Shown here piece by piece: positions 24,703 through 36,212 of a stretch of 64,000 nucleotides of DNA. The stretch is from contig NGZR01000003.1 of the NCBI GenBank assembly GCA_002197995.1, positions 806,001-870,000 on the forward strand, given 5' to 3'. The stretch's first letter is position 1; each line of letters opens with the position of its first letter. The DNA comes from Gaeumannomyces sp. JS-464 (lineage: Eukaryota > Ascomycota > Sordariomycetes > Magnaporthales > Magnaporthaceae). A program made the position numbers and the translations under genes. Below the pieces are notes generated by a model. That model had not been told where the DNA came from, made no database searches, and saw nothing but the letters and a program-made list of their open reading frames with translations.

Positions 24703-25350
24703 ATGTCCTCAAGTAAGTGCCCTCAATCATATGAGAGGGGGGTAAAGTGAGGGGATGGCAGCTAACACCACCAACCCCCCAACCCCCCAGTCCTGAACGG
24801 CACAGCCAACGTGCTGCACAAGACCAGGCTGCCCGCCGGCGCGACGCGCGCGCAGGGCGTGGCGATGCTGCACGACCACGCCTTCTACCTGTCGTGCGAC
24901 CCGCACCTGGTCAAGTTCTCGGAGCTGAAGGCCGCCGACGACGACCCGCGCGTGCGGGACGCCGCCCCGCCGCCCGAGCGGGTGACGCCCGTCGCCGTGG
25001 CCGGCCGGCCCACGCGCTTCTACGAGGTCCACGACCTGGTGCACAACCTCCCCGGCGGGCTGTGGGACTCGAACGTCGTCAGCACCAACGAGATGACGGA
25101 CATCGAGGACGGGCTGTTTGTCCGCATCCGCAGCCCCATGGGTGTGGTCATGGACACCTTTTGGGAGATCAAGCCCGTCGAGGGCGAGGACGACGCCTGG
25201 GAGCTGGTCGAGGAGATCGCCATTTCCGCGTCGCGGCTGATTGTCGGGCTGGTCAAGTCGTTGTGCGAGGGCGGGTGGCAGAAGATCCACGAGAAGATGA
25301 TGGAAAGGCTAAAGACGGAGCTGGACCCCAGCAAGAAGGCCGCAGCATAG
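24703..25350 (+). CDS. DUF7053-like protein
   Basis: Small fungal protein of unknown role. Exon 1 is only 10 bases (24703-24712, ATG TCC TCA A), then an intron 24713-24790 and exon 2 24791-25350; 189 residues starting MSSILNGTANVLHKTRLP. The middle reads VAMLHDHAFYLSCDPHLV, FYEVHDLVHNLPGGLW, IRSPMGVVMDTFWEIKP and SASRLIVGLVKSLCEGGW. This order matches my memory of the DUF7053 family, which has a START/polyketide-cyclase-like look. No catalytic residues can be named. The gene is intact and tail-to-tail with PEX1, 107 bases away. Confidence 0.75.
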
Positions 25351-25457
25351 GTAGTGATTAGGCCAGAGCTATCTCCCTTACTAACAACCTACCTCATATA
25401 TATCCCCATCAACATCGATACTTTGCCGTCATCTATCTAAAGCTGTCATCATTATCC

Positions 25458-28400
25458 TCACATCAAGCTGCTCCGCCCCCCGACCTCCATGCTCCCCTGC
25501 CCGTCCTTCATCTGGCCGCTCCGGCCGACGACGAATTCGTGGTAGATGCGCGCCAGCCTCGCCCGCTCCTGGGAGCTGATGCTGGGCCGCGTCTCCTCGA
25601 GCGCCTTGCTGAGGTGCTTCCAGTCGATGATCACCTCGTTGCCGCCGCCGCTCTGCTTCTCCTCCACGCCGTTGGCCCGGGGATCGCCGCGGCCGCCCGC
25701 ACGCGACGCCTTGGCGAGCTTCCGCGCGAGGCGGATTCCATCAAGCTTGGCCGTGATCGCCGCACGCTCTGCCAGCTCGGCAGAAAGCATGGTACCCTTG
25801 GGCTGCCCCTCCCCGTCCGCCGCGTCCTGCGTGCCGTAAAGAAATTGCACGTAGTTCCTGCTGCTTCCAGAGCCCGCGGACCCCGAAGCCCCGCCGCCGC
25901 CGCCGCCGCCGCCCCTATGCTTGCGCCTGCCGTTGCCTGAGGACGATGGCGCAGCAGCAGCATCCGCGTGGTCCCCTAGCACGTCGTGGATGGCTTCGAG
26001 CTGCGAGTTGGCCATGAGAGCCTGCAGATCCGCGCCCGTGAAGCCCTCGGTGCGGCGCGCGAGCTCCGCCATGCCCTCCTCAGACCCCAGCACGTCATCG
26101 GCAACCTTCAGCTTCTTGGCCAGGGCCCGCAGGATGTCGAGCCGGTCTTCGGGTCCCGGAAAGTCGCAGATCAGGGACTTGTCCAGGCGGCCGGGCCGCA
26201 GCAGCGCCGGGTCGATGAGGTCCGGGCGTGACGTCGCCGCGAGCACGTAGACGCCCGACAGGCCCTCGGCGCCGTCCATCTGCGTCAGCAGCTGGTTGAC
26301 GACGCGGTCGGTGACGCCTGTCGAATCGTGCCCACGCTTGGGCGCGATCGAGTCGAACTCGTCAAAGAACAGCACGCACGGCCGCGCCGCTTGCGCCCGC
26401 TCGAACAGGTCGCGCACTGACTTCTCAGACGCGCCGATGTACTTGTTCAGGATCTCGGGACCCTTGACGCTGATGAAGTTGAGCCCGCACTCACCCGCCA
26501 CCGGCGCTCGCCAGCAGCGTCTTGCCGCAGCCAGGGTAGCCGTAGAGCAGCAGCCCCGACCGCAGCCGCAGCGGGCACTGGGCAAAGATTGGTGCGTATC
26601 GGGTCGGGTACTGCAGCGTCTCGAGCAGCACGCGCCGCGTCTCGACCAGGCCGCCGATCGAGTCAAACGTTGTCGACGAGCTCTGCAGGCTGACGTTGTG
26701 CAGCGACGCCGGTGTGAAGCCCTTGAGCGCCTCCTCAAAATCCTCCATGCCGAGCGGCACGCCTCCAAAGAGTCCCAGCTGGCCGTCGTCGGGGGACTCG
26801 GCGATTGACCTCGCCAGCGCCGCGTTGCGCGCCCGCGCGACCAGAAGCACGAGGTCCCCTGGCACGTATCCGTCTGTCCTTCCGGCGATGTCAAGGAAGT
26901 CCAGATCGGGCTGAAGACTGTAGCCCTGCACGGCTGGCGACGAGAAAGCCTGGCGGGCCTGCCGGCTGGGCCCATCCATCCATGCACCATCATCAGCTGA
27001 TGCGCTTCCATCGGCCGTGGTGGGACGGCTTCCCAGTTGTTGCTCACTACCATCCTCCAGATGCTCTTCTCTATCTGCAACGAGCGGACCCTGGCGTGTG
27101 ATGGCCTCCATCATTTTCTTCCTCGCCTCCTTGCCTGGCGACTTTAGCTCCACGATCTCGCGAACGACATGACCTCCGACGATGACGCCGTGGACCGACT
27201 CCTTGTCCTGCGCGGTGGCCAGGAGGACGACACCGCCGTCCTTGGCGCAGTATTGCCGCACAATGGCGCACAGAGCTTCGCTGATTTGCCGACTGCGGCC
27301 ATTTTCGTTGCCAACCTGAAGCTCTGTCTCTGCGGGCACAGCTTGTCCAGGTCATCAAGGATGACGATGGCTTGACCGCCTAACCTCGCGCCCCAGCTGG
27401 CTCTCATGAAGAGGCGGTTCAGGGTCTCACGAATGGTCGATATCCTGCTCTCGTCGTTGACGAGCGTGCGGCAGGGGAAGTAGGTCGTGTGGAAAAAAAG
27501 ACTCTCGCTTCAGCACTGAGGCGATATCCCGCCCGACCGTAGTCTTGCCTGAACCCAGGCCGCCAGTAAGGAGAACAGAGGACATGTGGCTCAGGTGTGA
27601 TTTGAGTTGAGACAACAGAGAATCGATCCCAACGAGGACGCTGTCTGATGGAGTTTCATCTTCCCCACCCTCAGAAGATGCATCCTTGGGCCGAGGCACT
27701 GCAGGCTGAATGTCCAAAGGGATCTGCTTCTGGGAGCTCAATATCCAAGCGACAGGTTCTCGCTGCCTGACCGGGCTTAGGTGGAGGGTCAAACCTGATG
27801 ATACGCCCTCCCATCCTTGCGACTGCTCGATTCGTGTAGATACCGAGGATCTGGCCGTCGTAAGTGGACCAGACAGCATCCCATTGCCGTCCTTGCGATC
27901 GTAGACAAGCCTGAGCCTTTTTGGCTGCCTCTTCTTTCTCCGCACGCGATTCTCCTCCAAACTTTAGCCCGGGGGCGGTTGATGAGACCCCAGGGGCCAA
28001 GAACGGGAAGACCTTGATCCGTCTGACAGTGTTTGGAGATTCATCCTCGCCCGCATTCTCGTCGGCAGCCCGCCCTGACTTCGAGGATATTGTCAGGGGT
28101 GATGGGGCAGGCTCGAGCTTGACCACGCCACCCACGATTCCCTGACAGCCCAACGACGCACAGAGCGGGGAAGACAGAGCCACGCTAGAGCCGTTGGGCG
28201 GGTCGTCCCACCCGCAGAGCCTTGCGACAACCCTGGAGGACTCGTACTTGCTCCCGCCCTCTGCCGGCGCGTCCTGCGGTTGAGGTCCCGCCGGTCGCAT
28301 GACGGTTACACAGACGTGCTTGACACCCCTGAACCCCCTCGTGAAGAGCAGATCACGATCCACCCAGACGGCAGGTCCCCACTGTGCACCTTGTTGGGTC

Positions 28401-29344
28401 TCATCCTCGTCCTCCTGGTCATCGAACCATTCGTCGCAGTACCGCCTGTCGATAGCCCTAAGGAACAGCGTCGGGCCACGCTCCTCGGGCTGTTTTTTGC
28501 GCCGGGAACTGCTGCCCGAGCTCTTTCGCGATGCGCCATCCACGCTCCTTCCGCCTTTGCCACCAGACCGGGACGTTTTTGCTCGCTCCTTGGGCGCCAC
28601 AATGACCTCGGCGTTGGGCGCGATTTTGGCGAACGGCATATCGGCACCGAGGGCGGGCACCAGAGAGGAGACCCTTACGCTGGCGGATGAGGTGGGCGAG
28701 AGATGGAGGGCGAACGAGTGGGCGGCAGAGCCCGGGACGCCCCCGGGTGGGGCGTAGGCCGGGTTGGGCAGGGCGCGGACCTGGGAGATCATGTTGATTT
28801 CGAGGAAGGTGGCGTGCAGCTCGATCATCTCCCAGTCCTCGGGGGTCAGCGGCTCGATGTGGACGGTGTGGGCGAGCGGGGGGTCGAGGTGGACGGAGGC
28901 AGCGACGCGCTGGCCCTCGCGCAAGCCCAGTGCCGCCGCCAGCGTGGGGTCGATCTCAACGAGGGCCGCCTCCTGGTCGCGGCCGCCGGCGCGTGAGCCG
29001 CTGCCTTGTAGGATGCCGCTGCCGTCGCGGCTGACGGCCGGGGCAAGGCGCCGCTTGCTTGGCATGCCGGTCCAGCCGACATAGACCGACTTCTGGGCGC
29101 CGTCGTTTGCGCGATAGCTGAGTTCGACGATAACATTTTGAGCGGGCTGAGCAGTGTATCGGGTTAGAGCGCGTGCTGTTCGGTCCGCAGTGGCATAGAG
29201 GGACCAGGAGAGGAAAGCGAAGCTCACAGTGTTGATGCCAGTCAGGAGGTTGACGAGGCTCGAGGGCAGGTTCACAAGACAGTTCTTGAGATGGGACAGC
29301 GAAATTTCGGCATGCGCCGAGTTCGCGTTCTTTCGCAACGACAT
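25458..29344 (-). CDS. PEX1: Peroxisomal biogenesis AAA ATPase PEX1 (four frame breaks)
   Basis: With PEX6 it forms the AAA motor that pulls ubiquitinated PEX5 back out of the peroxisomal membrane. The ATG at 29344 starts [16 protein letters not shown]; one intron, 29147-29227, is 81 bases and stop-free, so it looks like coding sequence. The N-terminal PEX1 domains include [12 protein letters not shown] and [13 protein letters not shown]1 has Walker [14 protein letters not shown] and Walker [14 protein letters not shown]2 has Walker [17 protein letters not shown], Walker [17 protein letters not shown] and arginine fingers near [10 protein letters not shown] poly-Gly run (about 25890-25915) sits in the tail. 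Extra bases occur near 27755, 27495 (a T run of 7 where 6 keeps frame) and 26501, and one is missing near 27333; corrected length is 1267 residues. Confidence 0.93.
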
Positions 29345-30007
29345 TTTGCAATTGATGCCCGAACGGATCGGTGCTCAGACTCAGACAAAAATGGTGTTGC
29401 TAGCACCCGGATGGAACACGGGTTTGCATTGGGCTCGCTGGATTCTGGCCCTCAGGGACCTTGATCGTGTCTTTCCAGTTCATGCTGGGATCAATGTCGC
29501 ACCCATGTCACCACCCGTGCAAGCTTGAGCCGAGGCACCTGCAGCCGAGCCCGAGCCGCTGGAGCTGGCAGGCACTGCACGGGCGCCTCGCAGGGGGTGT
29601 GCGCCCAAACAGATCGCAAAATGTGGTGTGTGGCGGGGTAGCTTGTGGCTGCGTCCTCCTCCGGTTGGCTCGTGCCCGATTTTCCCATTAAAAACGCGAG
29701 ACGAACGACGCGTCTAATCCACCCCTGAATCGCGTCGCCCCCTGCCAACCGCCCACTCGGCTCTGCATTTCCCAACCACCGCCAGCCTAGCGCCATTCTC
29801 AACCCCTGCCCGCCGTTCGTGGAGTCGCAAAACTGAAGCCGCGCCGCAACCGCATCCCGCCTCCAGCCAACAGCCCGCCGAACGCCCGGAGCGAGCGCAC
29901 AACGGCAACGCCGAACGATTGACCTTGCGAACTGTTTACTTACAGCTCTCTGGATCCCTATCGAATTTCCCGTTGTGCGAATCCGCGAGCCCGGCGGTAC
30001 CAGCAAT
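29345..30007. other. Divergent promoter region, PEX1/MCM7
   Basis: Head-to-head spacer of 663 bases. It holds MCB-like elements at 29693-29714 and no gene that I can see. Confidence 0.6.
29693..29714 (+). promoter_or_regulatory. MCB-like pair upstream of MCM7
   Basis: AACGCGAG at 29693-29700 and GACGCGTC at 29707-29714, about 294-315 bases before the MCM7 ATG. The same two octamers, in the same order and 3 instead of 6 bases apart, lie upstream of MCM4. MBF binding is inferred. Confidence 0.55.
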
Positions 30008-32686
30008 ATGGCCCTTCTTACATACCGGGCGCCGGTGAGCTACACGTCGCAGCTGAGTACGTGCGGTTGGCGCACGGCCGGGAGACGAGGAGATGAGCCG
30101 CAGTGGGAATGAGGAGAACTAACTAGCTGGGAATTCATGCAGCCGGCTTCGAGAACTTTTTGCAAGAGTTCAAGACCTCGCCCGAGCAGGCCATCACGCA
30201 GGGTCTTGGCGATATCGCGATCGGCGATGACGACCTCAGCGACGACTACGATTTCATGGACGAGGACGATGAGGCAACTCAGCGCAGGCAGCAGGAGCGC
30301 GCGCGGCAAAAGGGCCCCCGCTACAAGTACAAGGAAATGCTGCGCGAGCTGGCCGACAGGAAGATCGACGAGGTCGTGATAGAGCTAGACGATCTGGCTG
30401 CGGTAATGGCCCCGTTCACCCACCGATTGCGACAGGCGGTACTGACGCTACCGGAATTTATAGTATGAGCAAAACGTGGACGAGGGTCTGAAGCTGGTTG
30501 AGTCGGTTGAGACAAACACAAAACACTATGTCGACATTGTGTCGCGAGCAGTCGACAAGATGATGCCGGAACCTAGCGCCGACGTCAGCTTCAAGGACGA
30601 TGTCCTCGACGTCCTCATGGCTCGGAGGCAAGAGCGGAACCGTGCGTTGGCCCAGGCGGCCGAGGCGCAGAACAACCAGTCTCTGTTGGATGATAAGTTC
30701 CCCGCAGAGCTGGTGCGCCGGTACACGCTCGTCTTCAAGCCGCGAACCTCGACGGCCGAGAACCCCGTCAAGGCGCTTGCGGTCCGTCAGGTGCGGGGCG
30801 ACCACCTCGGCCACCTGATCACCATCAGGGGCATCGTGACGCGGGTATCGGACGTCAAGCCCATCACCCAAGTCAGCGCATACACGTGCGACCGCTGCGG
30901 CTGCGAGATCTTCCAGCCCATCATCGACAAGCAGTACTCGCCCCTCACCTCGTGCCCGTCCCAGGACTGCAAGGACAACCAGTCCCAGGGCCAACTGCAC
31001 CCGTCCTCCAGGGCCTCCAAATTCCTGCCCTTCCAGGAGGTCAAGGTTCAGGAGATGGCGGAGCAGGTGCCTATCGGCCAGATTCCAAGGACACTGACCG
31101 TTCTGTGCTACGGCTCGCTGGTTCGGAAGGTCAATCCCGGTGACGTCGCCGATATTGCTGGCATCTTCTTGCCTACCCCTACACGGGCTTCAAGGCCATG
31201 CGCGCCGGTCTGCTCACCGACACCTACCTTGAAGCGCACCACATCACCCAGCACAAGAAGGCATACGACGAGATGGCCATCGACACCAGGCTCGTCCGCA
31301 AGATCGACCAGTTCAGGGTGTCGGGTCACATCTACGAATACCTAGCCAAGTCCATCGCCCCCGAGATCTTCGGTCACCTCGATGTGAAGAAGGCTCTGCT
31401 GCTCCTGCTCGTCGGAGGTGTCAGCAAGCAGATGGGCGACGGCATGAAGATCCGTGGCGACATCAACATCTGCTTGATGGGTGACCCCGGTGTGGCCAAG
31501 TCCCAGCTGTTGAAATACATCTCCAAGGTCGCTCCTCGAGGCGTGTACACCTCTGGCCGGGGTAGCAGTGGTGTCGGTCTCACGGCGGCCGTCATGCGCG
31601 ATCCCGTGACCGACGAGATGGTTCTGGAGGGCGGCGCCCTGGTCCTGGCCGACAACGGTATCTGCTGCATCGATGAGTTCGACAAGATGGACGAGAACGA
31701 CCGCACGGCGATCCACGAAGTCATGGAGCAGCAGACCATCAGCATCAGCAAGGCCGGCATCTCGACCAGCTTGAACGCGCGCACGTCGATCCTGGCGGCC
31801 GCCAACCCGGTGTACGGGCGCTACAACCCACGCATCTCGCCCGTGGAGAACATCAACCTCCCCGCGGCGCTCCTGTCGCGTTTCGACATCATGTTCCTGC
31901 TCCTTGACACGCCGACGCGCGACACGGACGCGCAGCTCGCCAAGCACGTCGCCTACGTCCACATGCACAGCAAGCACCCGGATCTGGCGGCGGGCGGCGT
32001 CGACGGCGTCATCTTCACCCCGCACGAGATGCGCAGCTACGTGGCCGAGGCGCGCACTTACCGCCCAACCGTGCCCGAGTCCGTGTCCGAGTACCTGATC
32101 AAGACGTACGCGCGCATGCGCGAAGCCCAGCGCCGCGCCGAGAAGCAAGGGAAGCAGTTCACGCACACGACGCCCCGCACGCTGCTCGGCATCGTCCGCC
32201 TGGCCCAGGCCCTGGCGCGCCTGCGCTTCGCCTCGTCCGTCAGCCAGGACGACGTCGACGAGGCCCTGCGGCTCGTCGAGGCCTCCAAGGCCTCCCTCGA
32301 CGCCGAGCAGGGCTCCCGCAGCGGCCGGGGCCGCCTCAACGCCAGCTCCCGCATCTACAACCTCGTCAAGGCCCTCGCCGACACGGGCGCCTGCCGCGCC
32401 GACGACGCCGAGGAGGACGACGAGTTCGGCGTCGAGCTCAGCCTGCGCCGCGTCCGCGAGCGCGTACTCGCCAAGGGCTTCACCGAGGACCAGTGGAACG
32501 CCGCGCTGGATGAGTACACCGAGCTGGATGTAAGTACATGTGCCTGTGCCGTTTTCGCTTCTGATGATGTGGCGCGGCTTGCTGACGCTGCTGTGATGGT
32601 TATTACAGGTCTGGCAAACTGCTGGCAATGGCACGAGGCTAGTGTTTATCACCTCGAACAATGGCGAGGAAGAGGAGGAGTCGTGA
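30008..32686 (+). CDS. MCM7: DNA replication licensing helicase subunit MCM7 (one frame break)
   Basis: Subunit of the MCM2-7 helicase and direct partner of MCM4 in the ring. Introns at 30057-30142, 30403-30463 and 32530-32608. It starts [12 protein letters not shown], continues [15 protein letters not shown], and gives 817 residues after correction. The zinc finger has [10 protein letters not shown] and CPSQDC. The AAA+ core shows Walker [11 protein letters not shown], Walker [29 protein letters not shown] and [13 protein letters not shown]. The C-terminal helical part ([20 protein letters not shown]) ends in an acidic tail, NNGEEEEES, encoded by the last exon. One base is missing near 31177, between GIFLPTP and [12 protein letters not shown]. 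Confidence 0.95.
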
Positions 32687-33566
32687 GGTTAAAGACCGGT
32701 CATGGGTGAGTGCTGTAGGAAAGGGACAGATGGCATCACAGCATCAGTTGGTAGTGTGCCTGATTTTGGCACCCTTGTTCTAGTTCGTTGGCTGTGTCCG
32801 GCTAGCTGAATACCTATGTCATTGGGAGTTCAGGTGTTGGGAAGACCCCTTGTTTTTCGAGTTTTGAATTTAGTCCATGATTTGTTGCAGGTAGCAGAGC
32901 AGGCGGCAGGCGGTAGGCGGTAGGTGGTTCAGCATTGCGGCGACTCAAAAGAGAGCAGTAAGAGTAATGATGGTTTGACGATAGGCATAGCACTCACGTC
33001 GTGATCAGGTTGCGTTTGGATGAGGTGTCATTTGCAAAAACAGGAAGGAATGGTTGACTAACACGTATGATACGGAGGCTATACTTCAATATTCCCTTGT
33101 CGGATACCTCTACATTAGATGGTTTTTGCAAAGTTACTGGGGGAAAACAAAGAAGGAAATTGAAAAAGAGGAAAGAGCATTGCGCGAGGTACCATTACCC
33201 TGATATTGCGCCTGCTGCAGACATTTGTATTACACCAGTTATACCCGATGTCTGGTCCATTCTCATGCCCCATGGCTCTCCAATGTTACCTGCCGTCTGG
33301 TAACTTCTGTATGCTTAATGAATAATCTCTCGAATAAAAGCCAAACTCTACGACCAAGGCGTCAACGAAGTCGAGAAAAGCACCACTCTTTTAACTTTTT
33401 TGTTATTGTAATACTTTGTCATGTCTGCATCAGCAAGCACGTACATCCCTGGGGGTTTTATATATGTAGTTTACAAGGCGGAGCGTACATGGGTACCATT
33501 CATAAGCGCAAACGGGACATCCAAGACCGGCCAGGCTTATAATACAGGTACGCCTCCTTTTCTTTT
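32687..33566. other. Convergent intergenic region, MCM7/mS29
   Basis: Tail-to-tail spacer of 880 bases carrying the 3' ends of both genes. AT-richer than the coding parts. No gene, tRNA or repeat recognised. Confidence 0.5.
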
Positions 33567-35119
33567 TTACATCCTCATGTTGAGCAGCAGAGCCCTCTCG
33601 ACCTCGCCAATGATTCCGTTGCCGCTGACGGACAAGACGTCGACGACCTTCTTCTCGTCGACGGCGGCGCGCAGCAGGCCGCTGGCGGCCCAGTACTCCA
33701 TGACCACGCGGGTCTCGGTCCTGCTCAGGCGGCCGAGGCGGAGCAGGTCGACGTCGGCCAGGGCGGCCTCGACGCGCGGGTCGTAGGCGCGGCTGTAGGG
33801 GTCCTTCTCGGGCGGGGCCTCGCCGCGCTTGGCGGCCTCGAGCCTGGCCAGGGCCAGCTCCATGCTGAAAGACTTTGGCGAGTTGCCGAGGGTGGTGGCG
33901 GCGATGACGGCGCCGCCGGCAGGGAAGGGCAGCGACGGCTGGTCGGGCGCCGCCGTCCGGCCGCCCGAGAGGGCGTCGACGAAGCGGCGGATCAGGCCCA
34001 GGTCGTGCGAGTGGATCAGCTCAAAGGCCGGGGACCGGTAGTCGCTGATGCGCATGATGTGACCTAGGCCGTCGAGCGAGAACAGGATGGGCCTGCGGTC
34101 CGGGCCCGGGGTCAGCAGCTCGGCCCACAGGGCCCGGAGGACCGGCCAGGCCTGGTCGGCCTCCCTGGCCGACGAGACGAGGTCTGCGAGGGTGGAGCTG
34201 TGGGGGACCAGGTCAGTCGAGACGTCGCCGTGCTTGGAGAACATGGTCATCCGCCGTAGCACGTGCTCGCTGGTCTTGAGGATCCGGCGCAACATCTTGA
34301 AGGCGTAGACGTGCTGCATGTACTGCGTCGGCTGCGTGCCTGGTATAGGCGCGTATTCAGTGCATGCCGTCGTAAGCTCCTGGGCTGATACGCGACGAGA
34401 ACCAAAGTCAGCTATTGTTTCCCCAACCCCACCCGGGTACACAGGCTGGCGGCGACATTACGGCAGGCGGCCTCACTGACCTTCCGGGATGTGGAACACG
34501 ACCCAGTCGTCGAGGAAGGCCTTGGATAGGGCCTGTAACAGCAGCGTGCTCTTGCCTGAGATCTTGTCGCCGTTGATAACAAGCCGCAGAGTCTCCTTTT
34601 GTCGGCCGCCTGCTGCATCCTGCGGCCGAGCTCAACCGTCTCTGCGCGGACGAGAATGTGTGGCGCGTGGAAGAGCCCCCAGTTCTGGGTGGGCTTGAAG
34701 GCCTCGACGGCCCGCAGCTGGTCGACCAGAGTGTCGGGCAGGGCGCGGATGGTGGCCACGCTCGCCTCCTCGGTCAGGCTGGCGCCTGTCAGCGGCTCGA
34801 GCCCCTCGACGGGGAGGGCGTTGTTGTTGCGAGCCTGGATGCGTTTCCGGAACGCCTTCCTCTCGCCCGGCAGCGGGGACTTGGCTGGCGGCTTGACGGC
34901 CTTCTTCCTCATCCTGAAGGTCGGCGCCTTCTTGATGGCGTGGTTTGGGTTTCCGATTCTGTCGGAGGCCGCATTGAGGGCTGCGCTGGTCGAGAAGGGT
35001 GCGCTCGTCGTCATCGTCTGCGGCGGTTTTGCTGCCACGGCGGCGGCCACACGACCCGGGGCTGCGAGTGCCGTCGAGGGCCTCAGCAGGAGGCACCTCC
35101 AGCAGTTTGGCGTGGCCAT
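33567..35119 (-). CDS. RSM23: Mitochondrial small-subunit ribosomal protein mS29 (DAP3/Rsm23; one frame break)
   Basis: GTP-binding protein of the mitoribosomal small subunit head. The ATG at 35119 starts MATPNCWRCLLLRPSTALAA, an Arg-rich mitochondrial presequence. Next are TFRMRKKAVKPPAKSPLPG and NWGLFHAPHILVRAETVELG, then the P-loop INGDKISGKSTLLLQAL. An intron at 34385-34480 joins WVVFHIPE to AQELTTACTEYAPIP. The C-terminal exon contains RPILFSLDGLGHIMRISDYR (Walker B region) and ends VERALLLNMRM; 485 residues after correction. One base is missing near 34593, between QQAADKR and ETLRLVINGDK. The acceptor at 34385 was preferred to one at about 34425 because it restores the conserved AQELTT sequence and follows a CTGAC branch site. 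Confidence 0.9.
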
Positions 35120-35495
35120 TGTTCCGGTCTGCGAGGCTAGCAATGGCCAGCTGCTGTCATAGAAGGCCCTGGCCGAGGGGATTGGTGGGTTATACCGTCG
35201 TCTGCTCGCCGGCCCGCATCAAGCAAATCGTCGTCCTCCGCATTGAAAAAAATGCTGGCCTGAGCTTCCCCTTCTTCCCCTGCGCCGGAGCGGGGCCGTT
35301 TCTTCGCAAGTCGGGCACAGCCAGCCAACTAGAGCTTGAGAAAACCCCCGCGATTGAGCGATAGCAGGGGTTAGGGTTAAAATTTCAAGAAGAAAAGCTG
35401 CAGAAGCATCTCATCACCACCAGCAGGGGTTTTGTTGCGACAACACCACTCCGAACCAGACGCCGGGTCAGAGTGTCTGATATTTCACAAGCAAA
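35120..35495. other. Divergent promoter region, mS29/RRS1
   Basis: Head-to-head spacer of 376 bases between a mitochondrial ribosomal protein gene and a cytosolic ribosome-assembly gene. It contains the telobox-like motif listed separately, and CTCATCAC at about 35410, one base from the yeast PAC element. No gene seen. Confidence 0.55.
35371..35387 (+). promoter_or_regulatory. Telobox-like plus RRPE-like motif upstream of RRS1
   Basis: TTAGGGTTA followed directly by AAATTTC, about 110-125 bases before the RRS1 ATG. AACCCTAA boxes and AAAATTTT (RRPE) elements mark ribosome-biogenesis promoters in other eukaryotes. Assignment is by resemblance only. Confidence 0.4.
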
Positions 35496-36212
35496 ATGGC
35501 TGCCCCGGAATCAAAAACGAAGCTGGCAATCGCAGTCGAGAAGCCCACCCCCTACAATTTCGATCTCGGTAAGCACGCGCCCAGTCCAGCCCCTGCCCTT
35601 CGGAGCCATCCCGCCTCTGCGCCAGCTCTCATGCGCCGCCCTCCAATTCACTTTCTAACTAACAAAAAAAAAAAAAAAAAAAAAAAAAAATTCACAGGCC
35701 TGCTCCTTGCCAATGATCCCAACCCGGTCGAGCTCGACCGCGCCGACCTCGAGGGTTCGCTGCGCGCCATCGCCCGGGACGGCGCGCAGGCCCTGGTGAA
35801 CCAGCTCCTGACGGCGTGCCCGATCCAGTCGACGCCGTCGGGCGTGCTGCTCTCCCTGCCGCCGCAGCAGACCGCCCTGCCGCGCGAGAAGCCGGTGCCG
35901 GCGCCGAGGGAGCCGACCAAGTGGGAGCGGTTCGCGGCCAAGAAGGGCATCAAGCCCAAGACGCGCGAGCAGCGCCGCAACATACAGTACAACGAGGAGA
36001 AAGGGGAGTGGGAGCGCAAGTGGGGGTACAAGGGCGCAAACAAGCAGCTCGAGAAGGACTGGATCGTCGAGGTCGACCCGGCAAAGGAGGCCAAGCTCGC
36101 AGAGGGCGAGACCATCAGGGGCGCCTCGAGGAGGGAGCGCGTCGAGCGCCAGAAGCGCAACGAGCGGAAGATGCGCAAGAACGAGCGGGACGCCGCGCAG
36201 AAGAGGAAATGA
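35496..36212 (+). CDS. RRS1: Ribosome biogenesis regulatory protein RRS1
   Basis: Nucleolar protein that, with Rpf2, brings the 5S RNP into the 60S precursor. Exons 35496-35568 and 35698-36212 give 195 residues, close to the yeast size. It starts MAAPESKTKLAIAVEKPTPY, then LLLANDPNPVELDRADLEG, EPTKWERFAAKKGIKPKTRE, and a Lys/Arg-rich tail ending KNERDAAQKRK. The intron of 129 bases has no in-frame stop and contains A27 at 35664-35690, between a CTAACTAAC branch site and the acceptor, so a naive translation would include it. The gene is intact. Confidence 0.94.
   Translation: MAAPESKTKLAIAVEKPTPYNFDLGKHAPSPAPALRSHPASAPALMRRPPIHFLTNKKKKKKKKKFTGLLLANDPNPVELDRADLEGSLRAIARDGAQALVNQLLTACPIQSTPSGVLLSLPPQQTALPREKPVPAPREPTKWERFAAKKGIKPKTREQRRNIQYNEEKGEWERKWGYKGANKQLEKDWIVEVDPAKEAKLAEGETIRGASRRERVERQKRNERKMRKNERDAAQKRK
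35664..35690 (+). repeat. A27 homopolymer inside the RRS1 intron
   Basis: Twenty-seven A on the sense strand, lying between the branch-like CTAACTAAC and the TTCACAG acceptor. Confidence 0.85.

Noticed and set aside
31342..32661. Open frame of 439 codons antisense to MCM7
   Set aside because: Same codon-bias shadow; no recognisable domain.
20513..32686. Programmed ribosomal frameshifting in MCM4, PEX1 and MCM7
   Set aside because: The slips occur at different, unrelated sequences, in both directions, several per gene and in many unrelated genes; no common slippery site is seen.
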